DNA of 64,000 bases. Origin: Hydrotalea flava. GTDB lineage: Bacteria > Bacteroidota > Bacteroidia > Chitinophagales > Chitinophagaceae. A model generated the notes under the pieces. The model ran no database searches, was not told the origin of the DNA, and saw only the letters and a list, made by a program, of their open reading frames with translations. Below, piece after piece: positions 25,901-33,938 of this stretch (positions are counted from its first letter, which is position 1; every line of letters begins with the position of its first letter). Both the position numbers and the translations under genes were made by a program. The DNA lies in NCBI RefSeq assembly GCF_001623405.1, contig NZ_LUHG01000039.1, positions 186,001-250,000 on the forward strand, given 5' to 3'.

Positions 25901-26625
25901 CAAGGCACTATTTGCTTGCCCGATAAATTAACAGCATAACTATAGGGTTTAGCCTCTTTTAAATTTTGTACAGAAGTTTGAATAATGAGTTCACCGTTTT
26001 TTTGCTTCAGTCCATTTACTCCATCATAATATAACGCGATTGTATTTACGTTACCACCTGGATTTACAATGATATCATATTTTAAAGTGCCGTTGGTGGT
26101 GTAATAACGAACATCAATATTTGGATATATATTTTTGCAGGTAATGGCCTGATAAACTTTACAATTTTGCCCCCATTTAGTGGGGTCATTCCCAATTAAA
26201 TAATTGTTGGCAGTGGCCAACGGTTTATCAGGAATAATTTCAGGATTGGGATTGGCATTTAAAAATTTTACCTGATATACATGCAATCTGAGTACTTTTT
26301 TCCCATTGCCGGCATCAGCTTCAAGGGGTGCGATGGCTGTAGTAGTTTGTCCATTTGCATTTACCTGTTGAATGTATTTAATGGAAGGTTTCGAAAATTG
26401 TTGATGGGGAGATAAAGTAGCATAATCTTCAGGACTATATAGTAACATTCTGAAACCACCATCTTTTTGAATGGAAAAAGCTCCGATGGTAAGGTTTCCT
26501 CTGTAGGCTATATCATTATTCCACTGACCTTTATTCTCAACAAATTGCAAATTGGACTGCGCTTTACTTTGCTGCAGCAAACCCATTATACAGAAAGCAA
26601 AAAGAAAGTACCTTATCCCATTCAT
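22936..26625 (-). CDS. Large secreted protein: DUF7948-like, SBBP repeats, PKD domains, type B T9SS sorting domain
   Basis: A 1229-residue cell-surface protein. Order: signal peptide (ending LLQQSKAQ); a DUF7948-like N-terminal domain from FVENKGQWNNDIAYRG to about 250; a long SBBP-type repeat region (about 280-790), with units such as YLGGNGNEQPHSLITDNAGE; four PKD-like domains (about 810-1120) marked by WDFHDGS, LNFGDGT, WSFGDGSS and WLFGDGDS; and a C-terminal gliding-motility type sorting domain, FSPNGDGINDVIYVQG, YNRWGKLVYQG, WDGTYNG. This C-terminus is the T9SS type B signal. It is co-transcribed with the PorP/SprF-like gene. The likely role is adhesion or surface binding; the ligand is unknown. 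Confidence 0.92.
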   Translation of the reverse strand: MNGIRYFLFAFCIMGLLQQSKAQSNLQFVENKGQWNNDIAYRGNLTIGAFSIQKDGGFRMLLYSPEDYATLSPHQQFSKPSIKYIQQVNANGQTTTAIAPLEADAGNGKKVLRLHVYQVKFLNANPNPEIIPDKPLATANNYLIGNDPTKWGQNCKVYQAITCKNIYPNIDVRYYTTNGTLKYDIIVNPGGNVNTIALYYDGVNGLKQKNGELIIQTSVQNLKEAKPYSYAVNLSGKQIVPCTYNIKGSIVKFNVEKTDPAATLVIDPQFVFSSFSGSTAENWGYTATYDNSGNFYAGGIVFAGDNQSFPVSNGAFQTSFQGGVREGELSPYDVAIMKLDPTGRNRVYATYLGGNGNEQPHSLITDNAGELIIAGRTSSSNFPVTNTVGTGGGFDIFITKLNVSGSGIVGSLKIGGSADDGVNIRGKYTGAAGYQSTRLNYGDDARSEVIIDVAGNIYLAGCTQSTDFPVSANAFQKNNGGPNGSSFFQDAVVIKATPDLSSVLFSSYLGGNDNDAAFVLSINPTNNNIYVAGGTASTNFPGIGANVKFPTYQGGICDGFVAVISNDGSQLINSSYFGTNGADMLFGVQFDKLGFPYIMGTTNGKWQVVNSPFNQTQGQTDGKQFICKLKPDLSDFVYSATFGAPGSPQPNISPTAFLVDRCENVYVSGWGGGIDIGDGYLNSGVRNMSTPNYLQNTTDGADFYFFVLEKNAQSQLFGSYFGQNGALGDHVDGGTSRFDKNGIIYQTICSCKDGPPANPILTGSPPYVFSTTNNGPDCNMMALKIAFNLAGISSGLQAAANGIPRDTSGCVPLNVDFADTVAQGKTYVWDFHDGSTQVTTTTPKTSHVFQNIGFYKVMLVSTDPNSCNVSDTSYVTIRVRNDAATLGLNAAKIGGCESLTFQFNNTSTSPPNKPFNGQSFILNFGDGTSVVTGTQPQTHTFPSEGIYNVSLVLQDTGYCNHNDSTVLQIRIAANVKAAFQTPSIGCVPYTGIFKNTSTGGTNFIWSFGDGSSSTAISPTHQYNDTGSYTITLIANDPNTCNKSDTTTQIVQMKIKSIADFSVAPQPPVTNTPIQFTNLSQPALSYKWLFGDGDSTITTSIATPVSHIYDSTKNYTACLQTINKSGCVDEKCLPVQALIAPLFDVPKAFSPNGDGINDVIYVQGYGITKMKWNIYNRWGKLVYQGFTKSGGWDGTYNGVIQSQDVYHYVLLIETSDGKKYTKTGDITLLK

Positions 26626-26731
26626 ACATAATAAGTTTTACTGCCAGAAAAATACATCAACAGAAAGCAATAGTAAGTTACAAAATCCCTACCATATTGT
26701 TAAATAACAGGTTGCATTTATAAATGTTTAA

Positions 26732-28855
26732 TCAGGATATTTTACTCCATCCTGTTTTACCTTTTGATGATTGCAAAAACAAACGCAGACAGCTATTTTC
26801 TTGGGATTGTAATTCCATATCTTTTTCTACCAATTGTTCTGCCTCCATTCTGGCCACTTCCAACATTTGTCTATCATTCACAATACTGGCTAGTTTAAAA
26901 TTTACTGCCCCGCTTTGTCGGGTACCTTCAATTTCACCAGGACCTCTTAATTCCAAATCTTTTTCAGCAATCACAAATCCATTATTGGTGGCACACATTA
27001 TCTTGATACGTTCTTTGGCCTCAGCGCTTATTTTACTACCTGTTAAAAGGATGCAAAAACTTTGTTCGCTACCCCTTCCTACCCTGCCGCGCAACTGGTG
27101 TAACTGCGATAAACCAAATTTTTCAGAACTTTCAATCACCATTACAGAGGCATTGGGCACATTTACACCCACTTCAATAACGGTGGTACTCACCATAATT
27201 TGCGTTTCGCCTTTTACAAAGCGTTGCATATTCAATTCTTTCTGTTCAGCCGGTTGTTTGCCATGCACCATACTAATGCTGAACCTGGGTTCGGGGAAAA
27301 AAATTTTAACTTGCTCGAAGCCCTGCATTAAATCTTCATAACTTAGTTTTTCACTTTCTTCAATTAATGGATAAATAAAATACGCCTGCCTGCCTTTTTC
27401 AATTTCAGATTTTACAAAATCCATCACACTGGCACGGGCATGTTCAACACGGTGAACGGTTTTAACGGGTTGCCTGCCGGGTGGTAATTCATCCATTACA
27501 CTATAATCCAAATCTCCATAGGCTGTCATTGCAAGGGTTCGCGGAATGGGTGTTGCCGTCATTACCAGCACATGCGGTGGGATGGCGGCTTTTTTCCAAA
27601 GTTTGGCACGTTGTTCTACACCAAACCGATGTTGTTCATCTATAATCACCAAACCTAAATTTTTAAACTGAACTATATCTTCAATAATGGCGTGGGTTCC
27701 TACAATAAAATGGATGGAATCATCCAACAACCCTTTTAAAATTCTTTTTCGTTCTGCGGTTTTAGTACTTCCGGTTAAAAGTGCAATTTCAACCGGCATT
27801 TCTTTTAATAAATTACACAATCCTTCAAAATGCTGTTGGGCCAATATTTCAGTTGGCGCCATCATACAACTTTGAAAACCATTATCTGCTGCCAATAGCA
27901 TGGCTAATAAAGCAACAATGGTTTTACCGCTTCCTACATCGCCTTGCAACAAACGATTCATTTGATGGCCTTTGGCCGTATCTGATCTAATTTCTTTCAA
28001 TACCCTTTTTTGTGCATTGGTTAATTGAAAAGGCAAATACCTGTTGTAGAAAGTATTAAAATAATCGCCAACTTTTTCAAACAAAACTCCCCTGCTGGCT
28101 TTTTGTCTTCTTAATTTTACTAAATGCAAGCGTACCTGTGCAATAAAAAGCTCTTCAAATTTTAAACGGCGCAATGCAGCTTCATAAGCTTCTGGATTGG
28201 CAGGAAAATGAATGGCCTGATAGGCTTCAAAACGAGGCACTAATTTTAATCGATTACAAATTTCAGGTGGTATATTTTCGGATATGCAACCAGATGGAAG
28301 AATGGAAAATAATTGCTGGGTTAAGTGTGCTATCTGCCGACCACTTAATCCCCTTGCTTTTAATTTTTCAGTTGCCGGATAAACCGGTTCTAAATAATTT
28401 TTTGCAGTAATATTTTGTGGCTGTTTCAACTCTATTTCAGGATGAACGAGTTGAGGCTTGCCATTAAAAAAACTCACCTTCCCAAATACAAGATACGTTG
28501 CGCCAATTTGCACATTTTTTTGAATCCAGGTAATACCCTGAAACCAGGTAAGTTCAAGCAGTGCGCCGGATTGGTCTGATAACTGACCCACCATTCGCCT
28601 GGCACGTTTTTCACCAATTACCTCCAATGCAATTAATTTTCCTGCCACCTGAATATATTCAGTATTGAACTGAATGGATGAAATAGGACTAATAACAGTT
28701 TTATCAATATGCCGGTAAGGAAAATGGTTTAATAAATCTTCATACACAAAAATGCTTAATTCTTTTTTAAGCAAATCGGCTCTGAGAGGCCCCACGCCTT
28801 TTAAATATTCAATAGGAGTTTGTAATATGTTTGTTGTTTGCACGTTAGTTACCAC
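26732..28855 (-). CDS. recG: ATP-dependent DNA helicase RecG
   Basis: RecG remodels stalled replication forks and Holliday junctions. The 707-residue protein has the wedge/OB domain (from LKGVGPLRADLLKKEL), Walker A LLQGDVGSGKTIVALL, the DEQH box DEQHRFGVEQR, MTATPIPRTLAMTAYGDLD, and the helicase C-terminal domain through LHQLRGRVGRGSEQSFC. The RecG C-terminal end is GPGEIEGTRQSG followed by a short tail. Start is a GTG at 28855; no upstream ATG in frame fits. It diverges from the amidase gene with 117 bases between start codons and has a TACTTTTG promoter-like box. Confidence 0.95.
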   Translation of the reverse strand: MVTNVQTTNILQTPIEYLKGVGPLRADLLKKELSIFVYEDLLNHFPYRHIDKTVISPISSIQFNTEYIQVAGKLIALEVIGEKRARRMVGQLSDQSGALLELTWFQGITWIQKNVQIGATYLVFGKVSFFNGKPQLVHPEIELKQPQNITAKNYLEPVYPATEKLKARGLSGRQIAHLTQQLFSILPSGCISENIPPEICNRLKLVPRFEAYQAIHFPANPEAYEAALRRLKFEELFIAQVRLHLVKLRRQKASRGVLFEKVGDYFNTFYNRYLPFQLTNAQKRVLKEIRSDTAKGHQMNRLLQGDVGSGKTIVALLAMLLAADNGFQSCMMAPTEILAQQHFEGLCNLLKEMPVEIALLTGSTKTAERKRILKGLLDDSIHFIVGTHAIIEDIVQFKNLGLVIIDEQHRFGVEQRAKLWKKAAIPPHVLVMTATPIPRTLAMTAYGDLDYSVMDELPPGRQPVKTVHRVEHARASVMDFVKSEIEKGRQAYFIYPLIEESEKLSYEDLMQGFEQVKIFFPEPRFSISMVHGKQPAEQKELNMQRFVKGETQIMVSTTVIEVGVNVPNASVMVIESSEKFGLSQLHQLRGRVGRGSEQSFCILLTGSKISAEAKERIKIMCATNNGFVIAEKDLELRGPGEIEGTRQSGAVNFKLASIVNDRQMLEVARMEAEQLVEKDMELQSQENSCLRLFLQSSKGKTGWSKIS

Positions 28856-28875
28856 AATTTATTCAACACAAATAA

Positions 28876-28883
28876 CAAAAGTA
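28876..28883 (-). promoter_or_regulatory. Putative -7 box of recG
   Basis: TACTTTTG on the minus strand fits TAnnTTTG and lies 20 bases before the GTG start. No TTG at a good distance was seen. Confidence 0.35.
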
Positions 28884-28972
28884 AATACTAAGGTCGTTTA
28901 TTTAATATGAATAGTATGCAGTAATCATAAAATACTTTACTTTTAAATTCAAATGCACAAAAACAAACAACA

Positions 28973-30586
28973 ATGGATAGAAGGATTTTTATTAAAAATG
29001 GTTCATTAGCAGGATTGGCCATTACCGCTATTGCAACAGAAGCGGCCGTTGCAAATATAAACAATCATACAGCAGCAGATTTTCCTTTAATGGAAACAAC
29101 TATTGATGCTGTTCAACAAAACATGCAGGAAGGTAAATTAACTGCACGCCAGTTAACTGAAATGTATTTAAAAAGAATAAAAGCCATTGACCAATCCGGG
29201 CCGGCCATCAATGCTGTAATTGAGGTGAACCCCGATGCCCTTGCCATTGCAGAAGCATTGGATAAAGAAAGAAAAGCAGGTAAGATTAGAGGCCCCTTGC
29301 ATGGTATACCTGTTTTAATTAAAGACAATATTAATACCGGTGATAAAATGATGACGACTGCCGGATCATTGGCATTAGAAGGGAATATTGCCGATAAAGA
29401 TGCATTTGTAATTGCACAATTACGAAAGGCGGGTGCCGTTATTTTAGGTAAAACCAATTTAAGCGAATGGGCCAACTGGCGTTCAACCCGATCTACCAGT
29501 GGCTGGAGCAGCCGTGGCGGACAAACCAAAAATCCCAACATGTTAGACAGAGGACCTTGTGGCTCCAGCGCAGGTTCCGGAGCTGCTGTTTCTGCTAATT
29601 TATGTGTAGTAGCAGTGGGAACTGAAACAGATGGTTCAGTCATTGCGCCTTCTTCTTTCAATGGTATTGTAGGCATTAAACCCACTGTTGGTATAGTGAG
29701 CCGTAGTGGCATTATACCTATTTCTGCAACGCAAGATACCGCAGGCCCAATGGCCAGAACTGTGAAAGATGCTGCAATTTTACTGAGTGCCATGACAGGA
29801 ATGGATGAGGCTGATGCAGTTACCTTAAACAGCAAAGGAAAAGTACCGGCAGATTATACTCAATTTTTAGATGCTTCTGCACTGAAGGGAAAAAGAATCG
29901 GCATTGAAAAATCTTTTTTAAAAGGCCATGAGGGTGTTGTGGCATTGTATAAAGCAGCCATTGAAACCTTACAGCAACAAGGCGCTACCGTTGTAGAAGT
30001 TGATTTGCTGAAATTAACCAACCCTTTAGGCGAAGCCGAAAATATAGTTTTACAATACGAATTTAAAGATGGCGTAAATCGCTATTTGGCAAGCGCCAAA
30101 GGCAAAGTTCATTCCTTAAAAGAATTAATTGCATTTAATAATGCAAATGCTGCCACCGTTATGCCCTATTTTAAACAGGAATTATTAGAACAAAGTGAAG
30201 CAAGGGGAACATTGCAGGATGCCGCTTATCGGGAAGCGCATGCAAAGTCAACTTCTGCAAGAGCAATCATTGATAACCTGATGAAAACAGAACGCTTAGA
30301 TGCCATTGCCGGAACCAGTATTGGCCCGGCCTGTTGTATAGACCTAATTAATGGGGATTATGATACCGGATTTTATTTCTGCCCACCCGCAGCCATGGCC
30401 GGTTATCCACATATTTCTGTTCCAATTGGTACTTTGCAGCATTTGCCGGTTGGTTTTTCTTTTATTGCCGGAGCTTATGAAGAGCCCAAATTATTAAGCA
30501 TAGCCTATGCTTTTGAACAAGCTACTCAAAAAAGAGTTGTACCGAAGTTTATACCCAACTTTATTTCAACTGCACCTTTGGTTTAA
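28973..30586 (+). CDS. Amidase-signature hydrolase, probably Tat-exported
   Basis: A 537-residue amidase-signature enzyme with the Ser-cisSer-Lys triad: Lys117 in PVLIKDNINTGD, Ser199 in GPCGSSAGSGAAVS and Ser222 in GTETDGSVIAPSS. This is the GatA-like fold. No gatB or gatC is nearby and an export signal is present, so it is probably a stand-alone amidase rather than a GatA subunit. The N-terminus MDRRIFIKNGSLAGLAI has a twin-arginine motif followed by a hydrophobic stretch, which points to Tat export as a folded enzyme. Its substrate (peptide amides, fatty amides) is unknown. A terminator-like hairpin follows. Confidence 0.9.
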   Translation: MDRRIFIKNGSLAGLAITAIATEAAVANINNHTAADFPLMETTIDAVQQNMQEGKLTARQLTEMYLKRIKAIDQSGPAINAVIEVNPDALAIAEALDKERKAGKIRGPLHGIPVLIKDNINTGDKMMTTAGSLALEGNIADKDAFVIAQLRKAGAVILGKTNLSEWANWRSTRSTSGWSSRGGQTKNPNMLDRGPCGSSAGSGAAVSANLCVVAVGTETDGSVIAPSSFNGIVGIKPTVGIVSRSGIIPISATQDTAGPMARTVKDAAILLSAMTGMDEADAVTLNSKGKVPADYTQFLDASALKGKRIGIEKSFLKGHEGVVALYKAAIETLQQQGATVVEVDLLKLTNPLGEAENIVLQYEFKDGVNRYLASAKGKVHSLKELIAFNNANAATVMPYFKQELLEQSEARGTLQDAAYREAHAKSTSARAIIDNLMKTERLDAIAGTSIGPACCIDLINGDYDTGFYFCPPAAMAGYPHISVPIGTLQHLPVGFSFIAGAYEEPKLLSIAYAFEQATQKRVVPKFIPNFISTAPLV

Positions 30587-30612
30587 TATACCTTGCATAC
30601 TTCCATACTTTT

Positions 30613-30645
30613 TAACAACGCCTCGCCAACAATGAGGCTTTGTTA
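30613..30645 (+). terminator. Probable terminator after the amidase gene
   Basis: An imperfect stem (TAACAA-GCCTC / GAGGC-TTGTTA with one mismatch and a 9-base loop) followed by the T-rich GCTTTTATTTTAT. It starts 27 bases after the amidase stop and is on the same strand. Moderate support because of the mismatch. Confidence 0.5.
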
Positions 30646-30755
30646 TGCTTTTATTTTATAACCACCGTATGCTTTTTAAAACAAAAATTACTTTTCTGTT
30701 TTTTCATTATCTTAACCCATCAAAATTTGCCTTACTAATTTTTCATATACCCCTT

Positions 30756-32048
30756 ATGTTTCAATCACTGTTGCATTACGTTCCAAATGATTTACAAATG
30801 TTTATACTGGTAGTGGTATTTGCATTCATCATTGGTTTAGAACAGCGGCGGTACCACATCAATGAACCATTTGAAAATTTATTTGGTACTGACAGAACAT
30901 TTACACTAATAGGCATTCTGGGTTACATTTTGTATATAATTGATAAGCAGCAATTATATACATTCATTATTGGGGCTTGCTTTATTATGCTCTTACTGGG
31001 TATTTATTATTTTCAAAAAATTAGTACAGAAAAGAAGTTTGGATTAACCACTATTCTGATTGCATTAATTGCTTACACACTGGCGCCTCTTGTTTATACG
31101 CAACCACTCTGGCTAACATTTAGCATTGTAATTCTAACTTTAGTAATTACAGAAGCGAAAAAAAGTTTGTTTGCTTTTTCAAAATTATTTGATGAAGATG
31201 AATTTATTGTTTTAGCTAAATTTTTAGTTTTAACAGGTGTTATACTTCCTTTATTACCCGCACAGCCTATTTCAGTATCTATTGCAGTTTCTCCCTATCA
31301 AATCTGGCTGGCTGTTGTAGTCATATCCAGTATTTCTTATGCCAGCTATTTGGTTAAAAAATTTATATTCCCCAACGCAGGAATTATCATCACCGCAATA
31401 TTAGGCGGCTTGTATAGCAGCACCGCCACAACCGTTATTCTGGCCAGAAAAAATAGGGAAAACCCCGATGACAGTACTATTTTACCAGGTATATTATTAG
31501 CAACGCTCATGATGTACATCAGGTTATTTCTAATTGCCTATATTTTTAACCGCACCATTGCATTTGCACTATTACCTTATTTTTTATTTTTTATTTTGGT
31601 AACCTCTATCATCATTGCAGGATTGTTATGGTTACATCGGGAACAGAAAGTAAATAAAACGACTACCTTTCTAATCACCAAAGGCAATCCATTAGAATTT
31701 AAAACAGCATTGGTTTTCGCTGCATTATTCATTCTGTTTTCGCTTGTAACCAGCTTTGTATTTCGTGTGTTTGGCAATAGTGGGTTAAATGTTTTGGCAT
31801 TGGTTGTAGGTGTAACAGATATTGACCCCTTTATTTTAAATCTGTTTCAGGGCAAAATGGTGATAAGTGAAGGCGTGATTGTATTATCGGTTTTAAATGC
31901 TATTGTCAGCAATAATATTTTAAAAATGTTGTATGCCATCGTATTGGGTGCGCCACTTCTTCGAAAAAAAATATGGATAAGTTTTGGTATTCTAATTGTA
32001 TCTGGTATCGGTATTTCTTTATGGTTATTTCTGACTAAAGGCACTTAA
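30756..32048 (+). CDS. MgtC/SapB-type DUF4010 membrane protein
   Basis: A polytopic inner-membrane protein (about 430 residues from the ATG at 30756) with a MgtC/SapB-like N-terminal region (FIIGLEQRRYHINEPFENLF, FTLIGILGYIL) and a C-terminal DUF4010 half with many hydrophobic helices. The best-conserved block is GGLYSSTATTVILARKNRE, with a second LALVVGVTDIDPFILNLFQG. Some MgtC relatives act in magnesium homeostasis, but DUF4010 proteins have no assigned activity. The frame is open to an ATG at 30645, but those extra residues do not fit the family and overlap the upstream terminator, so 30756 is preferred. Confidence 0.8.
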   Translation: MFQSLLHYVPNDLQMFILVVVFAFIIGLEQRRYHINEPFENLFGTDRTFTLIGILGYILYIIDKQQLYTFIIGACFIMLLLGIYYFQKISTEKKFGLTTILIALIAYTLAPLVYTQPLWLTFSIVILTLVITEAKKSLFAFSKLFDEDEFIVLAKFLVLTGVILPLLPAQPISVSIAVSPYQIWLAVVVISSISYASYLVKKFIFPNAGIIITAILGGLYSSTATTVILARKNRENPDDSTILPGILLATLMMYIRLFLIAYIFNRTIAFALLPYFLFFILVTSIIIAGLLWLHREQKVNKTTTFLITKGNPLEFKTALVFAALFILFSLVTSFVFRVFGNSGLNVLALVVGVTDIDPFILNLFQGKMVISEGVIVLSVLNAIVSNNILKMLYAIVLGAPLLRKKIWISFGILIVSGIGISLWLFLTKGT

Positions 32049-32113
32049 TACATAAAAATTGCTATTGCTTAGAAAAAAACGAAGGCAGGAATGTACAAAC
32101 AGGTTACTTAAAT

Positions 32114-32121
32114 TATCTTCG
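32114..32121 (+). promoter_or_regulatory. Putative -7 box of trpS
   Basis: TATCTTCG, identical to the box before sucC at 54647, lies 5 bases before the trpS ATG. If used, the transcript would start at or beside the start codon. No clear TTG upstream. Confidence 0.4.
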
Positions 32122-32126
32122 CCGCT

Positions 32127-33122
32127 ATGAAAAAAGAAACAGTGTTAAGCGGTATACGCCCCACCGGATACTTGCATTTGGGCAACTATTTTGGTGCCAT
32201 GCGTAATTATGTAAAAATGCAGGATACCTATAATTGTTATTTTTTTGTAGCCAACTGGCATAGCCTAACTACCCATCCCGATACGAAAGCCCTTCAGGAA
32301 AGTGTGTACAGGGTAATTGCAGAAAATGTAGCCTGCGGATTAGACCCCGATAAAGTAGCATTGTATGTACAAAGTGATGTGCCTGAAATTGCAGAGCTCT
32401 ATTTGTACCTGAACATGTTGGCTTATAAAGGCGAATTGGAAAAAACAACTACTTTTAAAGATAAAGCCAAACTGCAACCCGATAATATCAATGCAGGATT
32501 ATTAACCTATCCTGTTTTAATGGCTGCAGATATATTGATACACAGAGCTGTTAAAGTGCCTGTTGGCAAAGATCAGGAACAACATTTAGAGATGGCCCGC
32601 AATTTTGCCGAACGTTTTAATTTCAGGTATGGACATATTTTTCCTGAACCCCATGCTTTTAATTTTGGTGATAACCTGATTAAAATAATGAGCTTAGATG
32701 GAAATGGGAAAATGAGTAAAAGCGAAAACCAAATGGCCACCATTTTTTTAGCAGATGAAGATGACATTATTCGCAAAAAAATCATGAAGGCGAAAACAGA
32801 CAGCGGACCTACTGTTCCCAATTCATTGAAGCCCGACTATATTGAAAATTTATTTACCTTGATGAAAATAGTCAGTAAAGCAGAAGTGTATGATACATTT
32901 GATGAAGATTATAACCAATGCAACATACGCTATGGCGATTTTAAAAAGCAACTGGCTGAAGATATGGTGGCATTTATACAACCCATTCGTGAAAAAGCTG
33001 CAGCTATACAAAATGACAAAGCTGCCTTGCACCAAATGATGAAACAAGGCGCTGAAAAAGCCAGAGAAAGCGCCAATGCAACGCTGCAAGAAGTGAGGAA
33101 GGCCATTCGTATGATATATTAA
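32127..33122 (+). CDS. trpS: Tryptophanyl-tRNA synthetase
   Basis: Class I aminoacyl-tRNA synthetase that charges tRNA-Trp. The 331-residue protein, normal length for bacteria, has a HIGH-like motif at the N-terminus (GIRPTGYLHLGNYFGA), VPVGKDQEQHLEMARNFAERF in the Rossmann fold, and the KMSKS loop as GNGKMSKSENQ. The C-terminal helical anticodon region ends with LQEVRKAIRMIY. The ATG follows the TATCTTCG box closely. The dNK gene follows after 86 bases on the same strand and might be co-transcribed. Confidence 0.97.
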   Translation: MKKETVLSGIRPTGYLHLGNYFGAMRNYVKMQDTYNCYFFVANWHSLTTHPDTKALQESVYRVIAENVACGLDPDKVALYVQSDVPEIAELYLYLNMLAYKGELEKTTTFKDKAKLQPDNINAGLLTYPVLMAADILIHRAVKVPVGKDQEQHLEMARNFAERFNFRYGHIFPEPHAFNFGDNLIKIMSLDGNGKMSKSENQMATIFLADEDDIIRKKIMKAKTDSGPTVPNSLKPDYIENLFTLMKIVSKAEVYDTFDEDYNQCNIRYGDFKKQLAEDMVAFIQPIREKAAAIQNDKAALHQMMKQGAEKARESANATLQEVRKAIRMIY

Positions 33123-33208
33123 AGAAAAGAAGCCGTACTTCCTGATAATTTATTACATTCACCTGCATAGAAACAGGGAAACCTATTTATTCAATTATTT
33201 TATTATAA

Positions 33209-33844
33209 ATGGCTAAAATAAAAAAACCAAAACATATTGCAGTAGCCGGCAATATTGGTGCGGGAAAAACAACACTTACAGAAATGCTGAGTAAGCATTA
33301 CAAATGGATTCCGCAATTTGAAGACGTGGACCACAATCCTTATTTGATGGATTTTTATGAAGACATGCCACGCTGGAGCTTTAACCTGCAAATTTATTTT
33401 TTAAACAGCCGCCTGAATCAGTTATTAGATATTCAAAGAGGTACCGAAACCGTAATTCAGGACAGAACCATTTATGAAGATGCTACTATTTTTGCACCCA
33501 ATTTGCACGATATGGGTTTAATGCCTAAAAGAGATTTTGAAAATTATTATACTTTTTTTCAAACCCTCAAAAGCATGATTCAACCACCTGATCTGCTCAT
33601 TTATTTAAAAGCATCAGTGCCTACCTTAGTAGCTCAAATTCAAAAAAGAGGTCGGGAATATGAAGACAATATTCGCTTAGATTATTTGAAAAAACTAAAC
33701 GATTATTATAAACAATTTGCCGATAATTATAAAGAAGGTCCTATTTTAATTGTTGACTGCGATAAAAATAAATTTGCTGAAAACGAAGAACATTTGGGTG
33801 AAATTATCAGCAAAATAGATGCTACATTATTTGGATTATTTTAA
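33209..33844 (+). CDS. Deoxynucleoside kinase
   Basis: A 211-residue salvage kinase of the dNK/dGK-dAK family. The P-loop is GNIGAGKTTL at residues 14-23. The substrate/lid motifs are IQDRTIYEDATIFA (a DRS-like element) and the LID region KRGREYEDNIRLDYL. It phosphorylates deoxynucleosides with ATP; whether it favours deoxyadenosine, deoxyguanosine or deoxycytidine cannot be told from sequence. It ends just before a strong bidirectional terminator and is probably in a unit with trpS upstream. Confidence 0.9.
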   Translation: MAKIKKPKHIAVAGNIGAGKTTLTEMLSKHYKWIPQFEDVDHNPYLMDFYEDMPRWSFNLQIYFLNSRLNQLLDIQRGTETVIQDRTIYEDATIFAPNLHDMGLMPKRDFENYYTFFQTLKSMIQPPDLLIYLKASVPTLVAQIQKRGREYEDNIRLDYLKKLNDYYKQFADNYKEGPILIVDCDKNKFAENEEHLGEIISKIDATLFGLF

Positions 33845-33872
33845 ATCAATTGTAAATAATTATCCTACACAA

Positions 33873-33899
33873 AAAATCCCGCAGAAACAGCGGGATTTT
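33873..33899. terminator. Bidirectional terminator between the dNK gene and pckA
   Basis: A perfect 10-bp stem, AAAATCCCGC / GCGGGATTTT, with a 7-base loop and A/T runs at both ends, placed 28 bases after the dNK stop and 39 bases after the convergent pckA stop. Confidence 0.9.
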
Positions 33900-33938
33900 C
33901 TCATTTGTCAGAGCAATCGAAGAGACCAAAATTTAAAA

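Noticed and set aside
26731-26757. CAGGAT / ATCCTG inverted repeat overlapping the recG stop considered as a terminator
   Set aside because: The 6-bp stem lacks a following T-run on the minus strand.
26724-27341. 205-residue plus-strand reading frame inside recG
   Set aside because: It lies antisense to the well-conserved RecG C-terminal region, shows no family motif, and is Ser/Cys/Leu-rich as expected for antisense reading of AT-rich code.
29113-29835. 240-residue minus-strand reading frame inside the amidase gene
   Set aside because: Antisense to the amidase catalytic region; no recognisable motif, no plausible promoter or neighbour context.
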